A DNA stretch of 64,000 nucleotides from Pseudoclavibacter chungangensis (GTDB taxonomy: Bacteria; Actinomycetota; Actinomycetes; Actinomycetales; Microbacteriaceae), in NCBI RefSeq assembly GCF_013410545.1, contig NZ_JACCFV010000001.1, forward strand, positions 3,906,001 through 3,970,000, in the 5' to 3' direction. Shown here one piece after another: positions 27,107-37,452 of the stretch. Both the position numbers and the translations under genes were made by a program. How positions within the stretch are numbered: position 1 is the first letter of the stretch; each line of letters begins with the position of its first letter. The notes beneath the pieces were generated by a model, which ran no database searches, had not been told where the DNA came from, and saw only the letters and a program-made list of their open reading frames with translations.

Positions 27107-27180
27107 CGACCCTGACGGGACTTGAACCCGCGACCTCCGCCGTGACAGGGCGGCACGCTAACCAACTGCGCCACAGGGCC
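27107..27180 (-). tRNA. tRNA-Asp (GTC)
   Basis: 74 nt on the minus strand with acceptor pairing GGCCCTG/CAGGGTC, a GTTGGTTAGC D-arm, anticodon loop CTGTCAC (GTC) and T-arm CGGGTTCAAGTCCCG. CCA is not encoded. Confidence 0.95.
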
Positions 27181-27245
27181 TTGCGTATTGAATTGCGACA
27201 GTTCACTCTACACGACCCGGCGACCGGATCGTGACCCACCAATCG

Positions 27246-27318
27246 TGACCCCAACGGGATTCGAACCCGTGTTAGCGCCGTGAAAGGGCGCCGTCCTAGG
27301 CCACTAGACGATGGGGCC
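27246..27318 (-). tRNA. tRNA-Glu (TTC)
   Basis: 73 nt on the minus strand with acceptor GGCCCCA/TGGGGTC, D-arm CGTCTAGTGGCCTAGGACG, anticodon loop CTTTCAC (TTC) and T-arm CGGGTTCGAATCCCG. It is first in the Glu-Asp-Phe cluster. Confidence 0.95.
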
Positions 27319-27359
27319 AAGCGGCTGAGCACTTGACTGCCGAGATGAAAGCATACGGA

Positions 27360-27942
<583 letters not shown>

Positions 27943-29559
27943 ATGGCGTACGCCACGAAGTCGGAGCGGCGCTCCGGGCGCAGGGGGCGCGTGCCCCTCG
28001 GGCTCGGCGCACTTGCGGCCGCGGTCCTCGTCGCCACCGGACTCGCTGCCCCGGCCTTCGCCGACGAGACGTACGCCACCTGGGAGGACGTCGTCGCCGC
28101 CCAGGGCAACGTCGACCGCGCCCAGGCGCTCATCACCGAGATCCAGAACCAGATCAGCTCCCTCGACGCGGACGTCGCCACCGCGGACGAGGCCTCGCGC
28201 GTGGCGGGCGACGCCTACGGCGACGCCATGACGGCGTCGGCCGAGAAGTCCGCCGAAGTGCAGATGCTGCAGCAGCAGGCGGACGAGGCGACGGCCACGG
28301 CCGAGGCGTCGGCCGAACAGGCCGGTCGACTCGCTGCCGCGATGGCCACTCGCAGCGGCGGCAACCCCGAGCTCACGCTCCTCAGCCAGCCGCAGAACGC
28401 CGACAACCTGCTGTACCAGCTCGGCACGATCTCCAAGCTCTCGGCGCAGACCGACGGGATCTACCAGGAGGCCGTCACCCAGAAGAACACCGCGACGTCG
28501 CTCGGCGAGCAGGCGCAGGCCGCCCTCGACGAGCTCCAGGTGCTCGAGACCGATGCGAAGACGAAGTTCGATGCCGCACAACGCACGCAGCTGCAACTCC
28601 AGGCGCAGAAGAGCGCGGCGAACACGCAGCGAGCCGAACTCCAGGCGATGCTCGGGCCGCTCACCGAACAGCGGGACGTCACGGCCGCGGACTACCAGAA
28701 CGGCCAGCGCTTCCAGCAGGAACAGCTCGAGCGCGAGAACCGCGAGCGTGCGGAGGCCGCCGCGGCGGCGCAGGAGAAGGCCTACGAGGAGGCCGTCGCC
28801 GACGCCGAGCGCGCCGGTGTCGAGCCGCCGGCCAAGCCGGACATCCAGACCGAGGCGCCGCCGGTGGTCGTGCCGGACGCCCCCCAGGTGGATTCCGACG
28901 GGACGCTCGTCGACCCCGAGACGGTGCCCGAGCCCGCCCAGTCCGAGACGCCGACACCGGCCCCGACGACCACCGAGCCGGTCGCCACGGACGCCCCCCA
29001 GCCGACCGTGGACCCGGTCCCGGCTCCCCAGCCCAAGCCCAGCATCGACCCGTTCGTACCGCCCACGAAGCCCGACATCGAGGTGGTCCCGGAGCCCACC
29101 CCCGAGCCCGAGCCGCAACCGGCAGACGGCGTCGCCGCGGGCTACGCGGGCCCCATCGACAATGCGGTCGTGACCGACGAGTACGGCATGCGCTACCACC
29201 CGATCTCCGGCGAGTACCGGATGCACTGGGGCCTCGACCTCGGCGTGAACGGCGGGACGTGCGGCGCGCCGCTCAAGGCGGTGCACGCGGGGACGGTCAC
29301 GTACGCCGGCTACAACGGCGGCTACGGGAACCACATCGTGCTCGACATCGGCGGTGGCGTCACCGTGTCCTACTCGCACATCATGGAGGGCGGCATCAAC
29401 GTCGTCGTCGGCCAGTGGGTGAACGCGGGCGACGTGCTCGCCTATGCGGGCACCACCGGTTCGTCGACCGGTTGCCACCTGCACTTCGAGGTCATGAACT
29501 TCGGGGAGAACATCGACCCGAAGCCCTGGCTCGCCGGTCTCGGTATCTACTACTACTGA
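27943..29559 (+). CDS. Secreted M23-family peptidoglycan endopeptidase with coiled-coil and Pro-rich linker
   Basis: 538 aa. A Sec signal peptide (hydrophobic core, cut after APAFA) leads to a coiled coil rich in Ala/Gln/Glu (~35-290), a Pro/Thr/Glu-rich linker (~290-400) and a C-terminal LytM/M23 domain. The zinc ligands are visible: H428 and D432 in HWGLDLG, and H514 in CHLHFEV (C511-V517). Proteins of this build cut peptide crosslinks or activate hydrolases during division. The ATG follows GAGGAGGAG. The gene stands alone and ends at a bidirectional terminator shared with ppa. Confidence 0.92.
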   Translation: MAYATKSERRSGRRGRVPLGLGALAAAVLVATGLAAPAFADETYATWEDVVAAQGNVDRAQALITEIQNQISSLDADVATADEASRVAGDAYGDAMTASAEKSAEVQMLQQQADEATATAEASAEQAGRLAAAMATRSGGNPELTLLSQPQNADNLLYQLGTISKLSAQTDGIYQEAVTQKNTATSLGEQAQAALDELQVLETDAKTKFDAAQRTQLQLQAQKSAANTQRAELQAMLGPLTEQRDVTAADYQNGQRFQQEQLERENRERAEAAAAAQEKAYEEAVADAERAGVEPPAKPDIQTEAPPVVVPDAPQVDSDGTLVDPETVPEPAQSETPTPAPTTTEPVATDAPQPTVDPVPAPQPKPSIDPFVPPTKPDIEVVPEPTPEPEPQPADGVAAGYAGPIDNAVVTDEYGMRYHPISGEYRMHWGLDLGVNGGTCGAPLKAVHAGTVTYAGYNGGYGNHIVLDIGGGVTVSYSHIMEGGINVVVGQWVNAGDVLAYAGTTGSSTGCHLHFEVMNFGENIDPKPWLAGLGIYYY

Positions 29560-29611
29560 CACCGGCCTCCCGGTCGCGACCGTTCTTCCCCGGTGACGGA
29601 CGCGACCGAAC

Positions 29612-29645
29612 GAAGGGCGTCGCTCCTGCAGGAGCGACGCCCTTC
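29612..29645. terminator. Bidirectional terminator between the M23 gene and ppa
   Basis: Perfect 15-base arms (GAAGGGCGTCGCTCC and its complement) around TGCA, between two convergent stops. Confidence 0.9.
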
Positions 29646-29669
29646 GCGTGCGTTCGGACGATCGTGTCG

Positions 29670-30158
29670 CTACTCGGCGGGCACGTAGGCCGCGATCGAG
29701 GCCTCGACGATCTTCTCGGCGTCCGCGGCCGAACCCCAGCTGTCGACCTTGACCCACTTGCCGGGCTCGAGGTCCTTGTAGTGCTCGAAGAAGTGCTTGA
29801 GCTGGTCCTTCGTCGACTGGTCGACGTCGTCGAGATCCTGGATGTGGGCCCAGCGCGGGTCCTTGTAGGGCACGCAGAGGATCTTGTCGTCGCCGCCGGC
29901 CTCGTCCGACATGTGCAGGACGCCGACGGGGCGCACCTTCAGCCCGACACCGGGGAACAGCGGGTACTCGAGCAGCACGAGTGCGTCGAGCGGGTCACCG
30001 TCGTCGGCGAGCGTGTGCTCGAAGAACCCGTAGTCGACCGGATAGACGAACGGCGTGAACAGGACGCGGTCGAGGTACACGCGACCGGTCTCGTGGTCCA
30101 CCTCGTACTTGTTCTTGCTCCCTCGCGGGATCTCGATGACGACGTCATAGGTGCCCAT
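29670..30158 (-). CDS. ppa: Inorganic pyrophosphatase
   Basis: 162 aa, the usual length for family I soluble pyrophosphatases. The signature [25 protein letters not shown] holds the metal-binding acidic cluster, and [10 protein letters not shown] at the N-terminus is equally typical. It hydrolyses PPi to phosphate, pulling biosynthetic reactions forward in the cytoplasm. AAGGAG lies seven bases before the ATG. Convergent with the M23 gene. Confidence 0.97.
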   Translation of the reverse strand: MGTYDVVIEIPRGSKNKYEVDHETGRVYLDRVLFTPFVYPVDYGFFEHTLADDGDPLDALVLLEYPLFPGVGLKVRPVGVLHMSDEAGGDDKILCVPYKDPRWAHIQDLDDVDQSTKDQLKHFFEHYKDLEPGKWVKVDSWGSAADAEKIVEASIAAYVPAE

Positions 30159-30321
30159 TGGGACGCTCCTTGTGGTGGAAAGCCGACCCGGCGCCGACGA
30201 CGGGGCGCGGGCAGCGAACGAAGCGGTCGACCCCGCACACGGCGTGAGCGACCGCGCGGGCCCTGCGACCCGCGTCATCAGGCTAATGGATGCTCTCGGG
30301 GTCCCGTGGCAGTCTGGGGAC

Positions 30322-30552
30322 ATGAACGCACACCTCTCGTCGGGCGAGGCCCGCCCCTCCCGCGCCGCTCGCGGATTCCTGCTCGTGTCCGGCACCATTC
30401 GTCTCGCGCTCCAGGCCGCGGCGGTCGTGAGCATCGTCCGTCGTCGCCCCGAGGCGATCAACGGTCCGAAGTGGCTGTGGCTGTTGATCAGCTGCATCGG
30501 CTTCGCCGGCCCGATCGCATATCTCCTCGGTGGGCGGAAGATCGGCAGGTGA
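30322..30552 (+). CDS. Small membrane protein, PLDc_N-like
   Basis: 76 aa. Two hydrophobic helices separated by a turn containing [14 protein letters not shown] resemble the phospholipase-D nuclease N-terminal (PLDc_N) small membrane protein family; GGRKIGR ends the protein. A CAGTCT box lies six bases before the ATG, hinting at a leaderless start. It precedes tilS by 51 bases. Function unknown. Confidence 0.75.
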   Translation: MNAHLSSGEARPSRAARGFLLVSGTIRLALQAAAVVSIVRRRPEAINGPKWLWLLISCIGFAGPIAYLLGGRKIGR

Positions 30553-30603
30553 GCCGGATGGAGACGCGTGCTCCGGCCGCCGAAGGCCAGTAGGCTGGTG
30601 CCC

Positions 30604-31644
30604 GTGTCCGACCGTCCTCGCCTCACGCCGCCCGTCGCCGACATCCGTCGTGCCGTCCGCGGTGTCCTCAAGGGCTCGACGGCGCCGGGCGATCTCGTGC
30701 TCGTCGCATTGAGCGGCGGCCCCGACTCCCTTGCCCTCGCCGCAGCCACCGCGTTCGAAGCGCCGCGGGCCGGACGCCGCGCGGGTGCCGTGATCATCGA
30801 CCACGGACTCCAACCGGATTCGGCGGCGGTCGCGGAGCGCGCCGCCTCGCAGGCGCGCGAACTCGGGCTCGACCCGGTCATCGTCGTGCGCGTCACCGTG
30901 ACCGAGACGGACGGCGAGGGGCCGGAGGCCGCGGCACGCACGGCCCGCTACGAGGCGATCGAGGCGACCCGCAAGGAACTCGGCGCGAGCGCCGTGCTGC
31001 TCGGTCACACCCTCGACGACCAGGCCGAGACGGTGCTGCTCGGGCTCGCGCGCGGGTCGGGCGGGAAGAGCCTGCACGGTATGGCGATCGAAACGGGGGC
31101 GCTCCTACGCCCGCTCCTCGGGGTCCGTCGGGCCGACACGGTGCAGGCGTGTGCCGACCAGGGACTCGAGCCGTGGATCGATCCGCACAACTCCGACCCC
31201 GCGTACACGCGGGTCCGCGTCCGTGAGCGGGTGTTGCCGATGCTCGAGGAGGAACTCGGCCCCGGGATCTCGGAGGCACTCGCGCGCACCGCGACGACGC
31301 TCCGCGAGGACTCCGAGACGCTCGACGCCCTCGCGCTCGAGTGGGCGCACGAGGTCGTCTCGACCGACGCGGACGGGCGCATCTCGCTCGATGTCGGCGG
31401 CATCGTGACGCAGCCGCCCGCACTTCGTCAGCGCATCTGCCGCATCGTCGCCGAGCAGGGCTTCGGCGTCTCGCTCTCGCGGCGGCACACGATGGCGGTC
31501 GCGGCGCTCGCGACGGAGTGGCGGGGCCAGGGGCCGGTCGATCTGCCGGGCATCCGCGTGGAACGTCGTCAGAACCAGATCCTGTTCGGGGCGACCGAGC
31601 CGCAGGGGAGCGCGGGCGACGCCGCGGCCGCCGACACCGAATAG
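30604..31644 (+). CDS. tilS: tRNA(Ile)-lysidine synthase
   Basis: 346 aa. The PP-loop SGGPDSLAL binds ATP, and the [21 protein letters not shown] block is diagnostic of TilS. It modifies C34 of the CAU-anticodon tRNA-Ile to lysidine, which is essential for AUA decoding. The GTG at 30604 lies seven bases after TAGGCT (30591-30596), the spacing of a leaderless transcript; no Shine-Dalgarno is visible. hpt follows 51 bases later, the standard actinobacterial order tilS-hpt-ftsH. Confidence 0.95.
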   Translation: MSDRPRLTPPVADIRRAVRGVLKGSTAPGDLVLVALSGGPDSLALAAATAFEAPRAGRRAGAVIIDHGLQPDSAAVAERAASQARELGLDPVIVVRVTVTETDGEGPEAAARTARYEAIEATRKELGASAVLLGHTLDDQAETVLLGLARGSGGKSLHGMAIETGALLRPLLGVRRADTVQACADQGLEPWIDPHNSDPAYTRVRVRERVLPMLEEELGPGISEALARTATTLREDSETLDALALEWAHEVVSTDADGRISLDVGGIVTQPPALRQRICRIVAEQGFGVSLSRRHTMAVAALATEWRGQGPVDLPGIRVERRQNQILFGATEPQGSAGDAAAADTE

Positions 31645-31695
31645 CCGAGAACGCAACACCAACCCGAACCCCCCCCCAGGGAAGGAACCCGCTTC

Positions 31696-32298
31696 GTGCG
31701 AGCCGAGGACATCGCGAACGACATCCGAGAGGTACTGCTGCCCGAGGAGCGGATCCGGCAGCGCATCGCCGAGCTGGCACGCGAGATCGAGCAGGACTAC
31801 GGCGACGACGAGCCGCTGCTCGTGGGTGTGCTGAAGGGCGCCGTCATGGTCGTGTCGGACCTCGCGCGGGAGCTCCGGATCCCCGTCACGATGGACTGGA
31901 TGGCCGTGTCCTCGTACGGTTCGGGCACCGAGTCGACGGGTGTCGTGCGCATCCTCAAGGACCTCGACACCGATCTGTCGGGCCGGCGGGTGCTCATCGT
32001 CGAGGACATCATCGACTCGGGTCTCACCCTCTCGTGGTTGAAGGCGAATCTCGAGTCGCGTGGCCCGGCGTCGGTCGAGATCTGTGCGCTGCTGCGCAAA
32101 CCCGAGCGGCTCGTGAGCGACGTGCCCGTCCGCTACGTCGGGTTCGACGTGCCGAACGAGTTCGTCATCGGCTACGGGCTCGACTACGACGAGAAGTACC
32201 GCCACCTGCGTGACATCGCGGTGATGCAGCCGCACGCCTACGGTGCGTCCTGCCACTGCGGCTCGGCGGACGACGCGGCGACGCCCGCGACACACTGA
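31696..32298 (+). CDS. hpt: Hypoxanthine phosphoribosyltransferase
   Basis: 200 aa. The PRPP-binding motif VLIVEDIIDSGLTLSWL and the loop LVGVLKGAVMVVSDL identify a type I purine PRTase; FVIGYGLDYDEKYRHLRDI is the family's C-terminal signature. It salvages hypoxanthine and guanine to IMP/GMP. An extra C-terminal tail containing CHCGS follows the usual end. GTG start with GAAGGAA upstream. Confidence 0.95.
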   Translation: MRAEDIANDIREVLLPEERIRQRIAELAREIEQDYGDDEPLLVGVLKGAVMVVSDLARELRIPVTMDWMAVSSYGSGTESTGVVRILKDLDTDLSGRRVLIVEDIIDSGLTLSWLKANLESRGPASVEICALLRKPERLVSDVPVRYVGFDVPNEFVIGYGLDYDEKYRHLRDIAVMQPHAYGASCHCGSADDAATPATH

Positions 32299-32478
32299 CC
32301 TCCGTTTCCGTGCAGGCCGACTCACGATGATCGGGTCGGGTACGCCGGGGCGTGCTCCGTGCGTGGTCGGTGTGCGCGTGCGCGTTCGGTGAGCGCCGAG
32401 GTGGGCTCCGGTAGCGTCGATCGCGTCGGTCACGCGCCGGCGTGGACCGTCCCCTGCACGACATCCCGGAGACATCGC

Positions 32479-32694
32479 ATGAAGACCAGTACCCGAGTGC
32501 TCGCCGTGACCGCCATCGCCCTCAGCGGATTCGCTCTCGCCGGTTGCGGTGGCGAGTCGGACGACGAGCCCGAGAACTCCTCGAACGTCCAGTGGTCGAA
32601 CAGCAACCAGGAGGGTGACGACCAGCAGGGGGACGACGAGGGCGACGACGATCAGGGCGACGACGGCCAGGACGACGACGGGCAGGACGACTGA
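32479..32694 (+). CDS. Small lipoprotein with Asp/Gln-rich tail
   Basis: 71 aa. A signal peptide ends in lipobox LAGC (Cys at 23), followed by an Asn/Ser linker and about 30 residues built of GDD, QGDD and DDGQ units. This is a surface-anchored, highly acidic tail; cation binding or a spacer role is possible but unproven. It lies between hpt and the convergent ribonuclease gene. Its last codons are part of a 65-bp tandem duplication. Confidence 0.75.
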   Translation: MKTSTRVLAVTAIALSGFALAGCGGESDDEPENSSNVQWSNSNQEGDDQQGDDEGDDDQGDDGQDDDGQDD

Positions 32695-32815
32695 TCACGT
32701 GGGTCGACGGGGCCATCGGACCCCTGGCCGCCTGACGCGAGTACGGCGCGGACGACTGATCACGTGGGTCGACGGGGCCGCGGTCGGACCCGCGACCGCC
32801 TGACGCGAGAACGGC
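32686..32815. repeat. 65-bp tandem duplication spanning the lipoprotein stop codon
   Basis: 32686-32750 and 32751-32815 share GACGACTGATCACGTGGGTC at their start and CCTGACGCGAG near the end, with scattered differences between. The first copy contains the stop codon of the lipoprotein gene, and the second lies in the gap before the convergent ribonuclease gene. Confidence 0.85.
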
Positions 32816-32824
32816 CCCGACGAC

Positions 32825-34471
32825 TCAGTCGGTGACCGCCTCGAAACGGACCGTCCGCGTGGACGCGTCGGCCGTCACGAGACGAGCGCGAACGCGGGAA
32901 CCCGAGGCGGGTTCGCCGCCGCACGCGGCGATGACGGGTGGATCGAGCACGAAGATCTCGGCGTCGTGCTTCTCCGTGGCGGGCCGGAGCACGGCCGCAT
33001 CGAACACGTCGCCCACGTGTGGTGCCAGCACGACGGCCTCGGCCTCGTCGAGGCAGGCCGCCTCGACCGCATTGGCGAGGCGTGACGACTCGGTCATCCT
33101 CGCGGGGATCTCCGGGAGGGCCGCCACGAGCCCGGGCTCGGGTTCGATGTGCGCCTGTGCGGCGAGACAGAGTTCGATGGCGTAGCGGTCCGCGAGCCGT
33201 CGGAGGGGTGCGGTCGCGTGCGCGTACTCCGTCGCGACGCCGGCGTGCCAGCGTGCCGTCGGATCGGGGAGCGTGTGGAACCGGCGGCTCGCCGCGCTAC
33301 CGGAGCCGTTCGTCGCGCTGCCGGAGCCGTTCGTCGCGCTGCCGGAGCCGTTCGTCGCGCTGCCGGAGCCGTTCGCCGCGCTGCCGGAGCCGTTGGTCGT
33401 GCTGCCCGGTTCGTCGGCCGCGCCGTGCGGTGGGTTCGCCGGTGTGTCCGGGGCGTCCGCCGGTATGCCCTGGGAGCCCGTCGGGCCGTCGTCGTCCCTG
33501 ACGTCGCGCGCGTCGAAGGCGAGGTAGCCGGATCCGCGGAGCAGCTTGGTGGCCGCCGACATGAGCGCGAGCGTGCGCACGTCGGCGTCGTCGAGCGACG
33601 CCAGGAAAGCGCCCGGCGACACGTTCGGCGGCCAGCTCAGCCCGAGCGCTGCCGCGGCCGCGCGGAATGCGGCGTCGGCCTTGGCATCCGCCGCCGGAAG
33701 GGTGCGGAGGATGCCGATGCGGGCCTCGATCATGATCGACGCCGCGGCCTGCCCGGTCACGAGCGAGCACTCGGCGTTCCACGCGTCGACGACCGTGCGG
33801 GGCTCGAGTCGGAGCTGCCAGCCCGATCCGTCGTTCGTGAGGTCCTGTGCCGGCAGGCGCAGCTCGACGGCGCCGCGCTCGATCGCGAGCCGCTGCCGGG
33901 CCGCCCCGAACGCGGGGAGCGCCGCGATCGCGGCCGGTACCTCGCTGCCCTCGTCGAACGCCCGCTGGACGTGCTCGTACTCGAGCTGCGCGCGCGAACG
34001 CACGACCGCGCGCTCGACCGTGCGCCGCCGGACGACGCCGTGTTCGTCCGTCTCGATCGTCCACAGCGCGCAGGGACGGTCCTGCTCGGGCAACAGGCTC
34101 GCCGCGCCCTCGGAGAGCGAGCGCGGGTGCAGTGGCACGCTCCCGTCCGGGACGTAGACGGTCTGGCCGCGCCGCCTCGCCTCGAGGTCGAGCGCCGAAT
34201 CCGGTACGACGAACGCGCCGACGTCGGCGATCGCGTAGTGGAGAAGGAAGCCGTCCGATGTGCGCTCGAGGTGCACGGCCTGATCGAGGTCGCGGGATCC
34301 GGGCGGGTCGATCGTCACGAACGGGATGTCGCGCGCGTCGCGTCGGTCGGCGGCGAACCGGTCCGTCGCCTCGGCGGCCTCGCGCTCGACCTCCGCCGGG
34401 AACGCATCAGGGAGTTCGAACTCACGGCGTACCCCGTCGAACTGCAGGCCCTCGGCGTTGACTCCTCGCAC
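32825..34471 (-). CDS. RNB-domain (RNase II/R-type) ribonuclease
   Basis: 548 aa. The RNB catalytic motif FVTIDPPGSRDLDQAVHL (~50-67) carries the metal-binding aspartates; YAIADVGAFV and RRRGQTVYVPDGSVPLHP follow as in RNase II. It lacks obvious N-terminal cold-shock domains, as in the short actinobacterial RNB proteins. A Gly/Ser/Asn/Thr linker made of seven-residue repeats interrupts the domain at ~365-400 before the ATEYAHATAPLRRLADRY active-site helix. Likely a 3'-5' exoribonuclease in RNA turnover. Confidence 0.9.
   Translation of the reverse strand: MRGVNAEGLQFDGVRREFELPDAFPAEVEREAAEATDRFAADRRDARDIPFVTIDPPGSRDLDQAVHLERTSDGFLLHYAIADVGAFVVPDSALDLEARRRGQTVYVPDGSVPLHPRSLSEGAASLLPEQDRPCALWTIETDEHGVVRRRTVERAVVRSRAQLEYEHVQRAFDEGSEVPAAIAALPAFGAARQRLAIERGAVELRLPAQDLTNDGSGWQLRLEPRTVVDAWNAECSLVTGQAAASIMIEARIGILRTLPAADAKADAAFRAAAAALGLSWPPNVSPGAFLASLDDADVRTLALMSAATKLLRGSGYLAFDARDVRDDDGPTGSQGIPADAPDTPANPPHGAADEPGSTTNGSGSAANGSGSATNGSGSATNGSGSATNGSGSAASRRFHTLPDPTARWHAGVATEYAHATAPLRRLADRYAIELCLAAQAHIEPEPGLVAALPEIPARMTESSRLANAVEAACLDEAEAVVLAPHVGDVFDAAVLRPATEKHDAEIFVLDPPVIAACGGEPASGSRVRARLVTADASTRTVRFEAVTD
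33300..33404. repeat. 21-bp in-frame tandem repeat, five copies
   Basis: Units starting CCGGAGCCGTT at 33300, 33321, 33342, 33363 and 33384 encode seven-residue NGSGSAT-type repeats on the minus strand within the RNB ribonuclease. The period is a multiple of three, so copy-number change keeps the frame. Confidence 0.92.
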
Positions 34472-34622
34472 CCGCTCACCCTAGCCCGCCGAGTCCGCGC
34501 CGACAGCGAACACGCGTCTGCGCAGGGAGGGGCTCCGGTACGCTCGACCCGACCACACGCGCGCGTGCCGGCGCAGCGGTTTCGACCCACCGGAAGGCTT
34601 CGAGTTCGCGACTCGCTCGTCC

Positions 34623-36590
34623 ATGAAAAATCTCGCCAAGATCTTCAAGAACCCTCTCGTCATCGTCGCGCTCGCGGTGCTCGTGATCGGTATCGGATTC
34701 AGCTTCGTGAACGGCCAGGGCGTCCGAACGGTCACGACCGAGGAGGGCCTGACCCTCATCACCCAGGGACGCGCCGACGAGGTGAAGATCGTCGACGGTG
34801 AGAACCGCGTCGATGTGAAGCTCACGGAGCCCGACGCCGAGTACGGCCAGAACGTGCAGTTCTACTTCGTGCAGGCGCGCGCCGACGCGGTGGTCGACGC
34901 CGTCAACACGGCTGCACCGGCCGGCGGGTTCGACGACGAGGTGCCGCAGCCGAGCTGGTTCATGTCGGCGATCTCGATCCTCCTGCCGCTCCTGCTCATC
35001 GGCTTCTTCATCTGGATCATGTTCTCCGGCATGGCGGGTGGCGGCGGCGGTCGCATCATGCAGTTCGGCAAGTCGCGCGCGAAGCTCGTCTCCAAGGAGT
35101 CGCCGCAGGTGACGTTCGCCGACGTCGCGGGCGCCGACGAGGCGCTCGAGGAGTTGCAGGAGATCAAGGAGTTCCTCAAGGAGCCCGACAAGTTCCTCGC
35201 CGTCGGCGCGAAGATCCCGAAGGGCGTCCTGCTCTACGGCCCTCCCGGAACGGGAAAGACGCTCCTCGCGAAGGCCGTCGCGGGCGAGGCCGGGGTCCCC
35301 TTCTACTCCATCTCGGGCTCCGACTTCGTCGAGATGTTCGTCGGTGTCGGTGCGAGCCGCGTGCGCGACCTGTTCGAGCAGGCGAAGCAGAACTCGCCCG
35401 CCATCATCTTCGTCGACGAGATCGACGCCGTCGGCCGCCACCGCGGCGTGGGTGTCGGCGGCGGCAACGACGAGCGCGAACAGACCCTCAACCAGCTGCT
35501 CGTCGAGATGGACGGCTTCGACTCCACGACGAACGTCATCCTCATCGCGGCGACGAACCGCCCCGACGTGCTCGACCCCGCACTGCTGCGTCCCGGCCGG
35601 TTCGACCGTCAGATCGGCGTCGACGCTCCCGATCTGCAGGGCCGCAAGCGCATCCTCGAGGTGCACGCGAAGGGCAAGCCGCTCTCGCCGGACGTCGACC
35701 TCGCGGTCATCGCCCGGAAGACGCCGGGGTTCACGGGCGCCGATCTCGCGAACGTCCTCAACGAGGCCGCGCTGCTCACGGCGCGCTCCGACGCGCAGAT
35801 CATCGACAACCGCGCGCTCGACGAGGCCGTCGACCGCGTCATCGCCGGGCCGCAGCGACGGAGCCGCGTCATGAACGATCAGGAGAAGCTCATCACCGCG
35901 TACCACGAGGGCGGCCACGCCCTCGCGGCGGCCGCGATGCGCCACACCGATCCCGTGACGAAGATCACGATCCTGCCGCGCGGTCGCGCGCTCGGCTACA
36001 CGATGGTGCTGCCGCTCGAGGACAAGTACTCGGTGACCCGCAACGAACTGCTCGACCAGCTCGCGTACGCCATGGGCGGCCGCGTCGCGGAGGAGATCGT
36101 GTTCCACGATCCGACGACGGGCGCCTCGAACGACATCGAGAAGGCCACGAAGACGGCGCGGAAGATGGTGACCGAGTACGGCATGACCTCGTCGGTCGGC
36201 TCCGTGAAGCTCGGCGACTCGTCGAGCGAGCAGGTCTACGGCCAGCAGACCGGCGCCACGCGCAACTACTCCGAGAAGGTCGCGGAGGACATCGATCGCG
36301 AGGTGCGCGGCTTCATCGAGCAGGCGCACGACGAGGCCTGGACGGTGCTCAACGAGAACCGCGACATCCTCGACCAGCTCGCGCGCGAGCTCCTCGAACA
36401 CGAGACGCTCGATCACGTCCGACTCGAGCAGATCTTCGCCGACGTCCGCAAGCTCCCCGAGCGGCCGACGTGGCTCTCGAGCCCCGAGCGTCCCGTCTCG
36501 GAGCTGCCCCCCGTGTCGCTCAAGCCGAGCCACCCGGTCGACGAGATCGGCCGCGAGGGCGGCGCGCTCGGCGACTACGACAAGTCGTAG
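34623..36590 (+). CDS. ftsH: ATP-dependent zinc metalloprotease FtsH
   Basis: 655 aa. Two membrane helices (~10-27 and ~115-137) bracket an extracytoplasmic domain. The AAA module has Walker A GPPGTGKT (206-213), Walker [12 protein letters not shown] and the second region of homology; the protease zinc site is H428-E-G-G-H432. FtsH degrades misfolded membrane proteins and regulators. No convincing Shine-Dalgarno sits directly before ATG 34623. It follows the divergent RNB gene and precedes the folate genes, the usual actinobacterial arrangement. Confidence 0.97.
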   Translation: MKNLAKIFKNPLVIVALAVLVIGIGFSFVNGQGVRTVTTEEGLTLITQGRADEVKIVDGENRVDVKLTEPDAEYGQNVQFYFVQARADAVVDAVNTAAPAGGFDDEVPQPSWFMSAISILLPLLLIGFFIWIMFSGMAGGGGGRIMQFGKSRAKLVSKESPQVTFADVAGADEALEELQEIKEFLKEPDKFLAVGAKIPKGVLLYGPPGTGKTLLAKAVAGEAGVPFYSISGSDFVEMFVGVGASRVRDLFEQAKQNSPAIIFVDEIDAVGRHRGVGVGGGNDEREQTLNQLLVEMDGFDSTTNVILIAATNRPDVLDPALLRPGRFDRQIGVDAPDLQGRKRILEVHAKGKPLSPDVDLAVIARKTPGFTGADLANVLNEAALLTARSDAQIIDNRALDEAVDRVIAGPQRRSRVMNDQEKLITAYHEGGHALAAAAMRHTDPVTKITILPRGRALGYTMVLPLEDKYSVTRNELLDQLAYAMGGRVAEEIVFHDPTTGASNDIEKATKTARKMVTEYGMTSSVGSVKLGDSSSEQVYGQQTGATRNYSEKVAEDIDREVRGFIEQAHDEAWTVLNENRDILDQLARELLEHETLDHVRLEQIFADVRKLPERPTWLSSPERPVSELPPVSLKPSHPVDEIGREGGALGDYDKS

Positions 36591-36618
36591 CGGTACCCAC
36601 ACGGACGGGGGAGCGAGC

Positions 36619-37356
36619 ATGGGCGACGGGACGGACGCGGGCGCGTCGATCGACGGGCCCGCGGTCGAGGCCGCGGTCGCCGCGTTCCTGCGGGCGATCG
36701 GGGAGGACCCGACACGCCAGGGGCTCGCACGGACACCCGCACGCGTCGCGGAGGCGTCGCGCGAACTGCTCGGCGGCATCGGCGTCGACCCGGTGCCCGC
36801 GCTCCGGGCCGGACGATTCGCGATCCCCCTCGTGCCCGACGGCACGTACCCGGTCGCGTCGGGCACGACGCAGCCCGCCGCGGACGCGTCGGGCGACGTG
36901 CCGCTGACCGGTCCCGACCAGCCCGTCCTCCTCCGCGGCGCACGATTCCGTTCGATGTGCGAGCACCATCTGCTGCCGTTCACGGGCACGATCAGCCTCG
37001 CGTACGTGCCGGGCGACGACATCGTCGGCTTCGGCCGGCTGCACGATCTCGTCGAGACCGTCACGACGCGCCTCACGTTGCAGGAACGCATCGGGGATGA
37101 CATCGTCGACGCCCTCATGGCCGGACTCGACGCGCGCGGCGCGCTCGCCGTCATCGACGCCGTCCACGGCTGCGTGTCGCTGCGCGGATCACGACAGGAA
37201 CACGGTGACGCCGTGACCGTCGCGGCGCGCGGCGTCCTCGCCCGGCCCGAGTCGAGGCACGAGGTGATGGCGCTCATCGCGGCCGGCCCGGTTCCGGCGG
37301 GCGCGGACGCGACGAGCGACGGCACGCGGGTTCGCGGGCGGTTCCGGCCCTCGTGA
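36619..37356 (+). CDS. folE: GTP cyclohydrolase I
   Basis: 245 aa. The zinc-binding SMCEHHLLPFTG motif and the later HGCVSLRG (second zinc Cys) are present, with GFGRLHDLVETV and LQERIGDDIVDAL. It makes 7,8-dihydroneopterin triphosphate, the first step of folate synthesis. Compared with ordinary FolE it carries an extra ~25-residue Pro/Ala/Gly-rich stretch before SMCEHH and a diverged end after the second Cys, so it is an unusual but probably active version. It starts 28 bases after ftsH and leads the fol cluster. Confidence 0.9.
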   Translation: MGDGTDAGASIDGPAVEAAVAAFLRAIGEDPTRQGLARTPARVAEASRELLGGIGVDPVPALRAGRFAIPLVPDGTYPVASGTTQPAADASGDVPLTGPDQPVLLRGARFRSMCEHHLLPFTGTISLAYVPGDDIVGFGRLHDLVETVTTRLTLQERIGDDIVDALMAGLDARGALAVIDAVHGCVSLRGSRQEHGDAVTVAARGVLARPESRHEVMALIAAGPVPAGADATSDGTRVRGRFRPS

Positions 37357-37452
37357 CCGCGGACGCGTCGCGCGCGCGAGCCACACGTCGTCCGGCCGGT
37401 GCCCTCGACGGGCACGGCTCCGTGAGCGCCCGCACGGTACCGTAGGAGGCAC

